From UBA6168 sp041741095 (GTDB taxonomy: Bacteria; Bacteroidota; Bacteroidia; Chitinophagales; Saprospiraceae), in NCBI GenBank assembly GCA_041741095.1, contig JBGSKQ010000020.1, positions 1 through 64,000 on the forward strand: a DNA stretch of 64,000 nucleotides. The letters are read 5' to 3'. This document shows, piece by piece, positions 15,496 to 23,598 of the stretch (the stretch's first letter is position 1; the number at the start of each line of letters is the position of its first letter). The notes below the pieces were generated by a model. The model saw only the letters and a program-made list of their open reading frames with translations, did no database searches and had not been told where the DNA came from. Made by a program: the position numbers and the translations under genes.

Positions 15496-18400
15496 CTATG
15501 CCCGCACGGCCATTGTGGCGTAGTCGAGCTGGTAGTTTTCGCCGAGGCAGGCGGCGAGGTATTCCACCACATCGGGGTTGTCTTCGATGAGCAATAAATG
15601 GTTGGATGGCTCAATGGCTGAATAGTTGGCCAACCTTTCTGAAAGTTGGTCGGTTCCAGTGGGGGGCGCTAACCTTTCCGAAAGATTTAAACTTTCGGAA
15701 AGGTCGGTTCCGGCTACTGGCGCAGCATTCGTTACTGGCAGCCGCACCGAAAAAGTTGTACCCGTGCCCACTTCACTTTCCACACTGATTTCCCCACCCA
15801 TCGCCTTCACCAGTTCCTTCGTCAAACTGAGGCCGATGCCAGTGCCGCCAGCCTTCGCATGTTCTTGATTTTCAGCCTGGTAGAAGCGGTCGAAAATTTT
15901 GGGCAGATCCTCCAATGGGATGCCAGCTCCCGTATCGCTGACGGTTAGAACAAGACTTGCGAAATCTTTAAGATTTTGCAAATCTGCCCGCAGCAACACC
16001 TTCCCGCCGCTGGGCGTAAACTTGATGGCATTCGACAGCAGGTTATGCACAATTTGCAGCAGCCGCTCCGGGTCGTAATCCATCACGATTTCCGCTTCAG
16101 GGCTTTCCACTCGAAGCATCACGTTTTGCGCATTTGCCAGCGAGTGCAGACTCTCGGCGATGTAGCGCAAATAGGGCAGCACGTCACCTTGCATATAATT
16201 GATTTTCAGTGAGTTGCCTTCCAGTTTGGCGAGGTCGAGGATTTGATTGATAAGGCGCAGGAGGTTTTGCCCATTCCTTTTTATCAAAGAAACGGCATGA
16301 GTGACGGGGTGACTCAAAGTCACCCCGTCACTTTCCAGCTTCTCTGCCATTCCCAAAATCACCGTGAGCGGTGTGCGGAACTCGTGGGTAATATTGGTGA
16401 AAAAACGGCTTTTGAATTCTTCCAATTCCTGCAAATCCCTCGAACGGGTCTGCTCCATTTCCAGCCGGTGAGCGAGTCGCAACTGCCGCAGCCGCAGCTT
16501 CCAACCGAGATAGCCCAGGCCAGCAGCAAACAGCAGGTAAGCTGCCCAAGCCCAGCCCGTTTTGTACCAAACCTGTTGCACGATGATGGTTGCCGTAGCC
16601 TCCTGTTTGCTCCATGCGCCATTCGGATTGGCGGCACGGATGCGCAAGTTGTAGGTTCCGGGGGGAAGGTTGGCGTAGCGCAGGGTGCTCTGGTTGCCCG
16701 CAAAAATCCAGTCGGGGTCGAAGCCTTCGAGCTTGTAGCTATACTGGTTGGCTTTGGGGTTACGATAGTCGAGCAGGGCGAACCGGGCAGTGAAAAACTG
16801 TTCTTGTGGGCGCAGGATAAATGGTTCGTCGGGCTTGTTTTTAAAAACCGAAAAGTTGAGTAGGCTATCCGCCCGTTGGTCATATTTAGTGAATTCGGCA
16901 ATGACGACGGCCTTGTTTTCCGAAGGTTGCGGCAACAGTTCCTTCGGGTCAAAACTGGCGATGCCGTTGAGTCCGCCGACCCAGATTTTGCCATTTTTTG
17001 CTTTCAAAAAAGTCAATGTGTTGAACTCATGGTGGGGCAATCCGTCATCCGTGCCGAAGGTGTAGAGATCGAGCAGTTCGGCCTTGGTTTGCATGGCAGA
17101 TTTCAGCGAAACCCTCGCCAGCCCTTTATTTGTGGGCAACCAAAGAAACCCTTCGGCGGGAATGGCAGCATACACCACATCGTTCGGCAACCCATCACGA
17201 GCGGTGGTAAAGGTGGCTGCCCCGCCCGTTTTGGGGTCGAAACGAACCAGCCCAGCAGTGCTGCCCAACCATAAAAACCCTTCCGCTTCGTGGATGGACA
17301 GGATTTCAGTGGCAGTCATGCCGGGGGTATTGGCAGCGTTGAAACGGGTGACATTCTCCCCTTTTTGTGGCAGAATTTTCAACAATCCGTTTTTTGTGGC
17401 TGCCCAAATGACGCCATCTGCTGACTGGTACAGGTGCCACACGAAGTCTTTTTCCGGCAATGGAAATTTGCTGGCCTGCAAAGTGTTTGGGTCAATCATC
17501 CCTATGCCCTTCACGCAGCCCACCCATATTTTCCCATCTTTCGTTTGTAAAAAACTGTTGCTGAAATTGAGCGAAGTGTCGAGTGCCACTCTTTGTAACT
17601 GACCGGTTTCAGGCGTGAAAACATCCGCTAAACTGCCATTTAAGGAAAACCAGATACGCCCCTGCTGGTCGGTCATTTTGCCATAACGGCGCGTATGTAC
17701 GGTGGAGGTGATGTGGCGGGTTTTGCCGGGTTCGCTCGGATAGATTTCATACACACTTATCTCGGAAGTGGTAAAAATGGAACCCGATGCACTTTCCGCC
17801 AGCCCGTAGCAACTATTGCCGGTCACGGCGCCGTCGGCCAAGTCGAAAGGCTCTTCAAGCCAGGTATGAAAGCGCTTGCTGCGGTGGGAAACCTTGATGA
17901 GACCGTCGAATGTGCCGAACCATTTGATATCGCCCGTTTCGTGGACGGCGTACAGGTAGTCGAATTCCTTCATTTTGTAGCGCTCCAGTTCCCTACCTTG
18001 TGGGTTCAACTTGTACAGGGCGCTGCCGTCGTAGAACCATAGGCCATTTGGCGCAGGCAAGGCGTCCAATGATTTTACATTGGTGAGCGGAAATGGTGGC
18101 AACGGATTGCCGGCTGTGTGCTGATACCCAAACTTTTCGGGAACAGGTTTTCCGGGGGGATAATGCAAAAAACCAGTGGAAGTTGCTACCCAAAGGCCAC
18201 CTTGTTCCGCTTTTTTGACCTCAAATAGTGGCGTATAACCTTCAATATCGCCGATGAACTTTGCTTTCCCCTGCGCCTCCGATAAAACTTGGTACAGCTT
18301 GTTTTTTACATTCAATACAATTTCGCCATCAAGCGTGTATAAAACATCATACACCAGACTATTGGGAATGCCTTCTACCTCGGACGGCAGCGTGTACATA

Positions 18401-18762
18401 CCTGTGGCAGGGTCGAAATAATAAACCTGCTGATAAGCGAGCACCCAAAACTTCCCGTTCCTGTCTATTTCCAGTTTTTGCAACTGGATTTCACCATCGC
18501 CCCTCAGTTCGGATGGTATTGGATACAGCGTAAATACCTCCCCATCAAAGCGGGCAAGCCCTCCTTGGTTGAGCACTAGCCAAATCATGCCTTCCTGGTC
18601 TGAATTAATGTCTCGGACCCAGTGGTCTTTGGCTAAACCATTGAGGGCATTGTACTTTTCGATGCGATAGTCTGATTGGGTATGAGCAGTTTGAAACAGC
18701 AGCGCTGCGAGGAGGAAAATGGAAAAATGGCGGGTAAAAAGCTTAGCTGCTGATAAACTCAT
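15496..18762 (-). CDS. HTCS of cassette 2, N-terminal 1,088 residues, frameshifted in the receiver
   Basis: Signal peptide (ends AHTQ), propeller repeats (about 30-690; WVRDINSDQEGMIWLVLNQGGLARFDG), Y_Y_Y, membrane segment (TGWAWAAYLLFAAGLGYLGW), HisKA with HEFRTPLTVILG (His near 793), HATPase (NAIKFTPSGG, DTGAGIP, GGTGIGLSL) and the start of a receiver (LLLIEDNPDVVEYLAACLGENYQLDYA). The frame then shifts to TMAVRA and a stop, where paralogs read AYNGRAGIEK. As written, the protein lacks its phospho-acceptor and DNA-binding domain. It may be a recent mutation or a single-base sequencing error; the downstream 220 codons are intact, which favours error or very recent loss. Coding hairpins lie at 15630, 15953 and 16301. 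Confidence 0.85.
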   Translation of the reverse strand: MSLSAAKLFTRHFSIFLLAALLFQTAHTQSDYRIEKYNALNGLAKDHWVRDINSDQEGMIWLVLNQGGLARFDGEVFTLYPIPSELRGDGEIQLQKLEIDRNGKFWVLAYQQVYYFDPATGMYTLPSEVEGIPNSLVYDVLYTLDGEIVLNVKNKLYQVLSEAQGKAKFIGDIEGYTPLFEVKKAEQGGLWVATSTGFLHYPPGKPVPEKFGYQHTAGNPLPPFPLTNVKSLDALPAPNGLWFYDGSALYKLNPQGRELERYKMKEFDYLYAVHETGDIKWFGTFDGLIKVSHRSKRFHTWLEEPFDLADGAVTGNSCYGLAESASGSIFTTSEISVYEIYPSEPGKTRHITSTVHTRRYGKMTDQQGRIWFSLNGSLADVFTPETGQLQRVALDTSLNFSNSFLQTKDGKIWVGCVKGIGMIDPNTLQASKFPLPEKDFVWHLYQSADGVIWAATKNGLLKILPQKGENVTRFNAANTPGMTATEILSIHEAEGFLWLGSTAGLVRFDPKTGGAATFTTARDGLPNDVVYAAIPAEGFLWLPTNKGLARVSLKSAMQTKAELLDLYTFGTDDGLPHHEFNTLTFLKAKNGKIWVGGLNGIASFDPKELLPQPSENKAVVIAEFTKYDQRADSLLNFSVFKNKPDEPFILRPQEQFFTARFALLDYRNPKANQYSYKLEGFDPDWIFAGNQSTLRYANLPPGTYNLRIRAANPNGAWSKQEATATIIVQQVWYKTGWAWAAYLLFAAGLGYLGWKLRLRQLRLAHRLEMEQTRSRDLQELEEFKSRFFTNITHEFRTPLTVILGMAEKLESDGVTLSHPVTHAVSLIKRNGQNLLRLINQILDLAKLEGNSLKINYMQGDVLPYLRYIAESLHSLANAQNVMLRVESPEAEIVMDYDPERLLQIVHNLLSNAIKFTPSGGKVLLRADLQNLKDFASLVLTVSDTGAGIPLEDLPKIFDRFYQAENQEHAKAGGTGIGLSLTKELVKAMGGEISVESEVGTGTTFSVRLPVTNAAPVAGTDLSESLNLSERLAPPTGTDQLSERLANYSAIEPSNHLLLIEDNPDVVEYLAACLGENYQLDYATMAVRA
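15630..15704 (-). repeat. Two related coding hairpins in the HATPase-receiver linker of HTCS 2
   Basis: CCAACCTTTC/GAAAGTTGG (15630-15649) and ACCTTTCCGAAAG/CTTTCGGAAAGGT (13-bp perfect arms, 15672-15704), each followed by TCGGTTCC: a duplicated hairpin unit. They code for the linker words TDLSESLNLSERL and TDQLSERL. Same joint as the unrelated hairpin at 8205-8308 in HTCS 1. Confidence 0.75.
15953..15985 (-). repeat. 15-bp imperfect coding hairpin inside HATPase of HTCS 2
   Basis: AGACTTGCGAAATCT, TTA, AGATTTTGCAAATCT; 13 of 15 pairs match. Codes for ADLQNLKDF, equivalent to the hairpin at 8550-8582. Confidence 0.65.
16301..16331 (-). repeat. 14-bp perfect coding hairpin inside HisKA of HTCS 2
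   Basis: GTGACGGGGTGACT, CAA, AGTCACCCCGTCAC. Codes for DGVTLSHPVTH between the HisKA helices, the site of the unrelated hairpin at 8893-8982 in HTCS 1 and of a direct repeat at 25159-25191 in HTCS 3. Confidence 0.75.
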
Positions 18763-18807
18763 AGCCTATTTATAAAATAAAGTACAGGCGAAAATAGTAT
18801 TTTACCC

Positions 18808-18847
18808 ACAAAAAAGCGGCGCTTCCCCTTGCCCGAGAAACGCCGCT
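18808..18847 (-). terminator. Terminator of regulator copy 3
   Basis: Minus-strand hairpin AGCGGCGTTTC ... GAAGCGCCGCT followed by TTTTTTGTG, downstream of the stop at 18878 and ahead of HTCS 2. It resembles the terminator after copy 2. Confidence 0.7.
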
Positions 18848-18877
18848 CTTACAAATGTCAGCTGCTTAAACCCCCAA

Positions 18878-19519
18878 TCAACACTCCCCCCTCAAACGCA
18901 TGGCCACTACCTCCGATTTGGAGTTCACGCCCAGTTTTTTGTACAAATTCCTGACATGAAACAGCACCGTATTTATGCTGACACTCAACTGGTTGGCGGC
19001 CAGTTTGTAACTGAGGCCGTCGGTGAGGCACTGCACCAATTGATTTTCTTTTGGGGTTAGGGCGACCGCAAGGGTCGCCCCTACGGGCGGCTTTCTTTTC
19101 GGTGAAAAATGCTCTACCAGCCGCCGGGCGACCGTGGGCGAGAGGAAGGAACGGCCAGCATAGGTTTCCATTACCGCTTCTTTTATCTTGGCCAAGGAGG
19201 TGTTTTTGGTCAAATAGCCCGTTGCGCCAGCATAGAAAGCCTTCAAAACGGCGTCCGTGTCATCTTCTTGGGAGAAGCTGATGACCTCCGTTTTCGGGTA
19301 GGTTTTTTTCAAAAAATGGATGTCTTTGGCCGCCGATTGGCTGCGACCATCGAACTCGTGGAGCACCACGTGGAGGCGGGTGCTGTCATTTGTTTTTTGA
19401 AAAAAATCGCCCGTGTGCGCTGCGTCGTGCGTGCAGCTCATGCCCTGCTGCTGGTTGAAGAACTGCACGAGGTTTTGGCGCAGGATGTTGTTGTTTTCGA
19501 TAATGCCGATGCTTATCAT
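18878..19519 (-). CDS. LuxR/NarL-type regulator with pseudo-receiver domain (copy 3)
   Basis: 213 residues from the ATG at 19519 (MISIGIIENNN), matching the start of copies 1 and 2; an ATG four codons upstream is possible. Glu at the phospho-acceptor position (VVLHEFDG), LuxR-type HTH (LTPKENQLVQCLTDGLSYK...NTVLFHVRNLYKKLGV). Linker with palindrome-encoded PPVGATLAVA. It closes cassette 3 downstream of the FG-GAP protein gene (19619-22207), separated from it by a word hairpin, and is followed by a terminator. Confidence 0.85.
   Translation of the reverse strand: MISIGIIENNNILRQNLVQFFNQQQGMSCTHDAAHTGDFFQKTNDSTRLHVVLHEFDGRSQSAAKDIHFLKKTYPKTEVISFSQEDDTDAVLKAFYAGATGYLTKNTSLAKIKEAVMETYAGRSFLSPTVARRLVEHFSPKRKPPVGATLAVALTPKENQLVQCLTDGLSYKLAANQLSVSINTVLFHVRNLYKKLGVNSKSEVVAMRLRGEC
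19060..19090 (-). repeat. GGGCGACC/GGTCGCCC palindrome inside regulator copy 3
   Basis: Same element and codons as 2381-2411 and 11969-11997. Confidence 0.8.
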
Positions 19520-19536
19520 GTCTTTGGTCATTTGAA

Positions 19537-19614
19537 GTCATTGGTCATTAGGGTCATTAGTCATTGTTCCAATTTATTGATACTCAATGACTAATGACCT
19601 CAATGACCAATGAC
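19537..19614. repeat. 30-bp inverted repeat made of GGTCATT words
   Basis: Arms 19537-19566 and 19585-19614 pair at 28 of 30 positions. The words (GTCATTG, GTCATTA) resemble those at 2125-2199. It fills the gap between the FG-GAP gene (stop 19619) and regulator copy 3 (start 19519). Confidence 0.85.
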
Positions 19615-19618
19615 AATT

Positions 19619-22207
19619 TTAAAAGGAGCAGTTGTTGTTCGACTGTGGGTTGTTGAACGTCCCGTAGAGCTTGTAGCAGGCGCTTTGCACGGCGGGCGTG
19701 GTTGTGTCGAATACGAGGTTCCATTGGATGAGCGTATCGCACCAGCCACGTACCCGCACGTTCAGGGCATCGGCGGGCAGGTCGTAGGTCTTGGCCCAGC
19801 CGACGGTGGTGGTCCCGCTTTCGAGTTTGTAAGGCAAGCCGTTCAGCGTGTAGTCAATCTGGAATTTGGCGTAGTAACCGCCCTGATTGAACACCCGCAC
19901 TTGGTTGCTTTTTCCGATGACGTCACCTGCGTAAGGCCAGCCGTGGTCGAACTGGGCATTGCCAATCGTGCCATAAGTGCGGTAGCACTGGAAGGTCGGC
20001 ACACCATAGCTTTCATTGAAAATTGGTTTCCAGACGCCGAGGTTGTTGAACTCGCCACTGACCTGTATGCTGGTACTGCCTGCCGGGATGCGGTAGCTTT
20101 TGGACTGGCCCACCGCCATGTCGCCAGTCACCTGAGAGACGCCGTTGATGGTGATTTTGTAGCGGGCTACGTAGCCGCCCTGGTTGAAAAACGTGATTTC
20201 GCCTTCGCCGTCGGCATAGGTTGTAGCTGGGGAATTGCTTGCTGGAAACACGATGCCGCAACCCTTTGGGCAAAAACCATTTCTCGAAGATTTCATGAAG
20301 CCAAGGAAGAAAAGCTGGGTCTGGTCGTCGAGGCTGACCACGTTGAGCATATTGATGGAACCAGTCATGGCATCGCCGAGGCGGGCCTTGAGGGTAGGCT
20401 CGAACGACTCCGTTTCCAGCAACGACATCAGCTCTGAAATACCGATGGCTGCCGAAGCCGCCGCTACTGCGAACGGGCCACCGAATATGCCTGCCGCACC
20501 TGCTGCCGTTCCGGTGATGGCCGTGGAAGAACCAACGATAGTGGCAAACAGCGATGCCTTGAACGTCATGACGGAAATCAGGGAAGCGAAAGAAGCCGCA
20601 CCTCCGATGGCCGCCGCTCCGGTTATTGTGGCGGATGCAATGCCCGATTCCTGCCCGTGAATGGAGTTTTCGATGCCCGCTTTTTGTATCAAATCATACG
20701 GCGGCTTTGCGCCCGATGCACTGACGGTGGCACCATACTTGCCCCGGCAGGCATTCTGCGACAGGCCCTCGTAGCTGCAGGGGTCGGCTTTCCAGACATA
20801 AAATTCTTCCAAAATCCCTTTGGCCACGGCCACTTTCATGGGGCGATAGACTTCGGTGGCCCATTGCTTCAGTTCTGCACTGCCTGCGTCGGTGCCGTTC
20901 TTTTTGATATTATCGCAGACGAGCAGGAACAGGATGCCGCTGATGCCGTCACGGGTCTGCTGGTTGCCGCTGATGTACTGCAAAGCTTGGGCGGGCGTCA
21001 GGTCGAGCGTTTCACTGAAATAGATTTCAGCCGCTTGGGCGGCGAGGTCGTTGAGTTTGTTCCAAAGTGCAGGGGTGCCTGTGTAAGTAGAGTAACCACC
21101 GCCGCCAATGCCCATCGCAGTGCCCACTGCGCTGGCATTGGTGAAAGTGGGCTTGGGCAGTTTCGGGTGGTTGGTAGAAAAAACATCCGTCTTTCCATCG
21201 CCGTTGAAATCACCCATGAACAAGTAGCGGACAGGCGTATTGTCGTTGGCCAACTGTACCCAATTGCCTGCGCCACCGGCCGAGTAGTACCAGTAATTGC
21301 CATCCGATTTAAACACATCGGTCTTGCCGTCGCCGTTGAAGTCGCCGAAACGCAGGTCGGTGATGGGGGTGTTGTCGGTAGCCAGCGGTGCCCAATTGGA
21401 AGTGCCGCCAGCGGAGTAGTACCATTGGCCGTTCGCAGTTTTGAACACGTCCGTTTTCTTATCGCCGTTGAAGTCGCCGAAGCGCAACTGGTAGCCGGAA
21501 GCGTCGTCGGTGGCTGACTGCACGTAGGAGGCCGAGCCGCCGTAGGAGATGAACCACTTGCCGCCGTACACCTTGAACACGTCCGTTTTGCCGTCGCCAT
21601 TGAAGTCGCCGAAGCGGAGTTCGGTGAGCAGGGCATCGTCCTTGGCGAGGTTCTGCCAAGCGCCCGTACCGCCGCTGGAGTATTTCCATTGGCCGTTGAC
21701 GGTGGCAAAGACGTCCATTTTTTTATCGCCGTTGAAGTCGCCGAAGGCCAGGTCGGAGATGCCAAGCGTTGCGTCGTGGGCGAGTTTCACCCAATTGGAT
21801 TTGCCACCTTCGGAAAAGTACCACTGGCCATCTTTCGTGCGGAACACGTCGGTGGTGCCATTGCCGTTGAAGTCGCCGAAACGAAGCTGGGCCGGGGTTG
21901 CGTAGTCTTGGGCGAGGTTGGCCCAACTTGAATTGCCGCCAGCGGAATACTTCCATTGCGCCAGCAGCGGTGCCGGTGCAGCAGTGGAAGCGGGGTTTGA
22001 GCTGCCCGAACCGCTTGTCGGCTCACCCTGCAAAAGAAAAATACCATCCGTGACCGTGAGGTTCGGGTCGCCGTAGGTAAAGGTGCCCGTGATGACGTCG
22101 TTTTGAGGGTTGAAGAGGATAGGACTGGAATTGACGGTTGTTTGCCCAACCATTTTACCCAAAGCGATTGCGAAGCAAAAGAGAGGGAAAAACAAGTGCT
22201 TTTTCAT
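19619..22207 (-). CDS. Secreted FG-GAP/VCBS propeller protein with the shared hydrophobic core and tandem C-terminal sandwiches
   Basis: 862 residues. Signal peptide 1-21 (ends MVGQ). Residues about 75-375 contain six repeats with LRFGDFNGDGKTDVF, the calcium-binding FG-GAP/VCBS pattern of a beta-propeller, about 50 residues apart. The region about 390-660 is homologous to the core of the three lectin proteins (AEIYFSETLDLTPAQAL, YVWKADPCSYEG, KPPYDLIQKAG) with a long Ala/Gly-rich hydrophobic stretch (ITGAAAIGGAASFASLISV onward). Two C-terminal sandwich repeats (QGGYVARYKI..., QGGYYAKFQIDYTLNG...) keep the fold pattern but lack the undecapeptide (GWCDTLIQWNLVF) and GTTL (YGTFNN). It may recognise another target or not bind cholesterol-like lipid. 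Member of cassette 3. Confidence 0.78.
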   Translation of the reverse strand: MKKHLFFPLFCFAIALGKMVGQTTVNSSPILFNPQNDVITGTFTYGDPNLTVTDGIFLLQGEPTSGSGSSNPASTAAPAPLLAQWKYSAGGNSSWANLAQDYATPAQLRFGDFNGNGTTDVFRTKDGQWYFSEGGKSNWVKLAHDATLGISDLAFGDFNGDKKMDVFATVNGQWKYSSGGTGAWQNLAKDDALLTELRFGDFNGDGKTDVFKVYGGKWFISYGGSASYVQSATDDASGYQLRFGDFNGDKKTDVFKTANGQWYYSAGGTSNWAPLATDNTPITDLRFGDFNGDGKTDVFKSDGNYWYYSAGGAGNWVQLANDNTPVRYLFMGDFNGDGKTDVFSTNHPKLPKPTFTNASAVGTAMGIGGGGYSTYTGTPALWNKLNDLAAQAAEIYFSETLDLTPAQALQYISGNQQTRDGISGILFLLVCDNIKKNGTDAGSAELKQWATEVYRPMKVAVAKGILEEFYVWKADPCSYEGLSQNACRGKYGATVSASGAKPPYDLIQKAGIENSIHGQESGIASATITGAAAIGGAASFASLISVMTFKASLFATIVGSSTAITGTAAGAAGIFGGPFAVAAASAAIGISELMSLLETESFEPTLKARLGDAMTGSINMLNVVSLDDQTQLFFLGFMKSSRNGFCPKGCGIVFPASNSPATTYADGEGEITFFNQGGYVARYKITINGVSQVTGDMAVGQSKSYRIPAGSTSIQVSGEFNNLGVWKPIFNESYGVPTFQCYRTYGTIGNAQFDHGWPYAGDVIGKSNQVRVFNQGGYYAKFQIDYTLNGLPYKLESGTTTVGWAKTYDLPADALNVRVRGWCDTLIQWNLVFDTTTPAVQSACYKLYGTFNNPQSNNNCSF

Positions 22208-22496
22208 TTCGAAAAAATTTAAGGATGAGTGGATAGTGCCGCCGTTTTCCGAGGAATTTTTCGGCTAAAAAGCGATGCGGCAAAGGTGAGGGTGGGGTGG
22301 GGCGGAGGGCTTTATGCCAGCGGTCAAGGGCTTAACCTGTGGTTGCGAGGGTGGGGGAAATGTTTAAGGTTATGTTGCAGGGTAAGGAGAAAAAATAATC
22401 ATAAATTATTGATTGTTAATTGGTTATGCGTTGCATAGTCCACTTGTTGCCAAAATATTATCTTGCGGGCTAAAATCTTTAATGCTTGAAAAAACT

Positions 22497-23597
22497 ATGG
22501 AAAACACACCGACAAACCTTGACTCAACGGCCTATCAGGAATGGCTTGTTGATTGGAAAAGCCGTATTCAATCCGCCTAGATAAAAGCAGCGTTAAGGGT
22601 CAATGCCGAACTTTTGAGTTTGTATTGGGAACTTGGGCAGGACATTGCCGCCCGGCAAGAAAAAACTGCTTGGGGATATGGATTGATACCCCGTTTTGCG
22701 AAAGACCTGAAATTGGCCTTTCCTCATTTGACAGGTTTTTCCGTCCGAAACTTGTTTTATATTCGTAAGTGGTATTTGTTTTACTGCCATGAATTGGCTT
22801 CTTCTCCATTTGTGCCACAACTTGTGGCACAATTACCATCAAAAGCGCAACTAATTGACAATGAGCTTACTGCGCTGTTCTTCGCCATTCCTTGGGGGCA
22901 TCATCGCCATATTTTGGATAAGTGCGCCGATACTTCCGAAGCTGTGTTTTACCTCAAAAAAACACTGAAAAACAACTGGAGCCGCCAGGCCCTGCTGTTA
23001 CAAATGAATCAAAATCTGTATGAGCGGCAAGGAAAAGCTATCACGAATTTCGAATGGACGCTTCCTCAGCCTCAAAGCGATTTAGCGCATGAGACTTTGA
23101 AAAACCCCTACAATTTTGACTTTTTGAACTTGGGAGAAGAAGCATTGGAGCGGGATGTGGAAGCAGCCATGATGGAGCATGTGGAAAAAATTTTGCTGGA
23201 ACTGGGGCAGGGTTTTGCTTTGGTGGGCAGGCAGTACAAATTGTTAATCGAGGGCGAAGATTACAGGATTGACCTGTTGTTTTATCATACCCGGCTGCAC
23301 TGCTATGTCGTAGTGGAACTAAAGGGTGGCCGATTTATTCCTGAATATGCCGGAAAGCTCAATTTCTATTGCTCTGCTATTGATGACCTGATAAAAATGG
23401 AGCCTGACCAACCCACAATTGGCCTTATTTTGTGCAGGGAGTCCGGCAAACGGACCATCGTTGAGTACGCCTTGCGGGATATTCAAAAACCCTTGGGCGT
23501 AGCTGAATATATTCTCACCCAGCAACTGCCCGAACAGTTTAAAGGAATGCTGCCTACCACCGAAGAACTTGAAAGGGAATTGGACGAACCGACCTAA
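22497..23597 (+). pseudogene. DUF1016/YhcG-type PDDEXK nuclease gene with an in-frame TAG near the start
   Basis: The frame starts with ATG at 22497 (MENTPTNLDSTAYQEWLVD), meets TAG at 22578-22580 after 27 codons, and then continues open to 23597 with typical DUF1016 sequence: IKAALRVNAELLSLYWELGQDI, ISWG-like GYGLIPRFAKDLKLAFP, PWGHH, and the nuclease part LLFYHTRLHCYVVVELKGG. The TAG falls in the conserved N-terminal helix. An ATG at 22614 could give a 327-residue product lacking that helix. DUF1016 proteins are PDDEXK nucleases, often solitary and thought to be mobile or defence-linked. It is the only plus-strand gene within cassette 3. No clear structure was seen in the 289 bp before it. 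Point mutation or read error are both possible. Confidence 0.75.
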
Positions 23598-23598
23598 A

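Noticed and set aside
19610..21517. Two long plus-strand open frames opposite the FG-GAP gene
   Set aside because: Explained by the repeated FGDFNGDGKTD codons on the minus strand.
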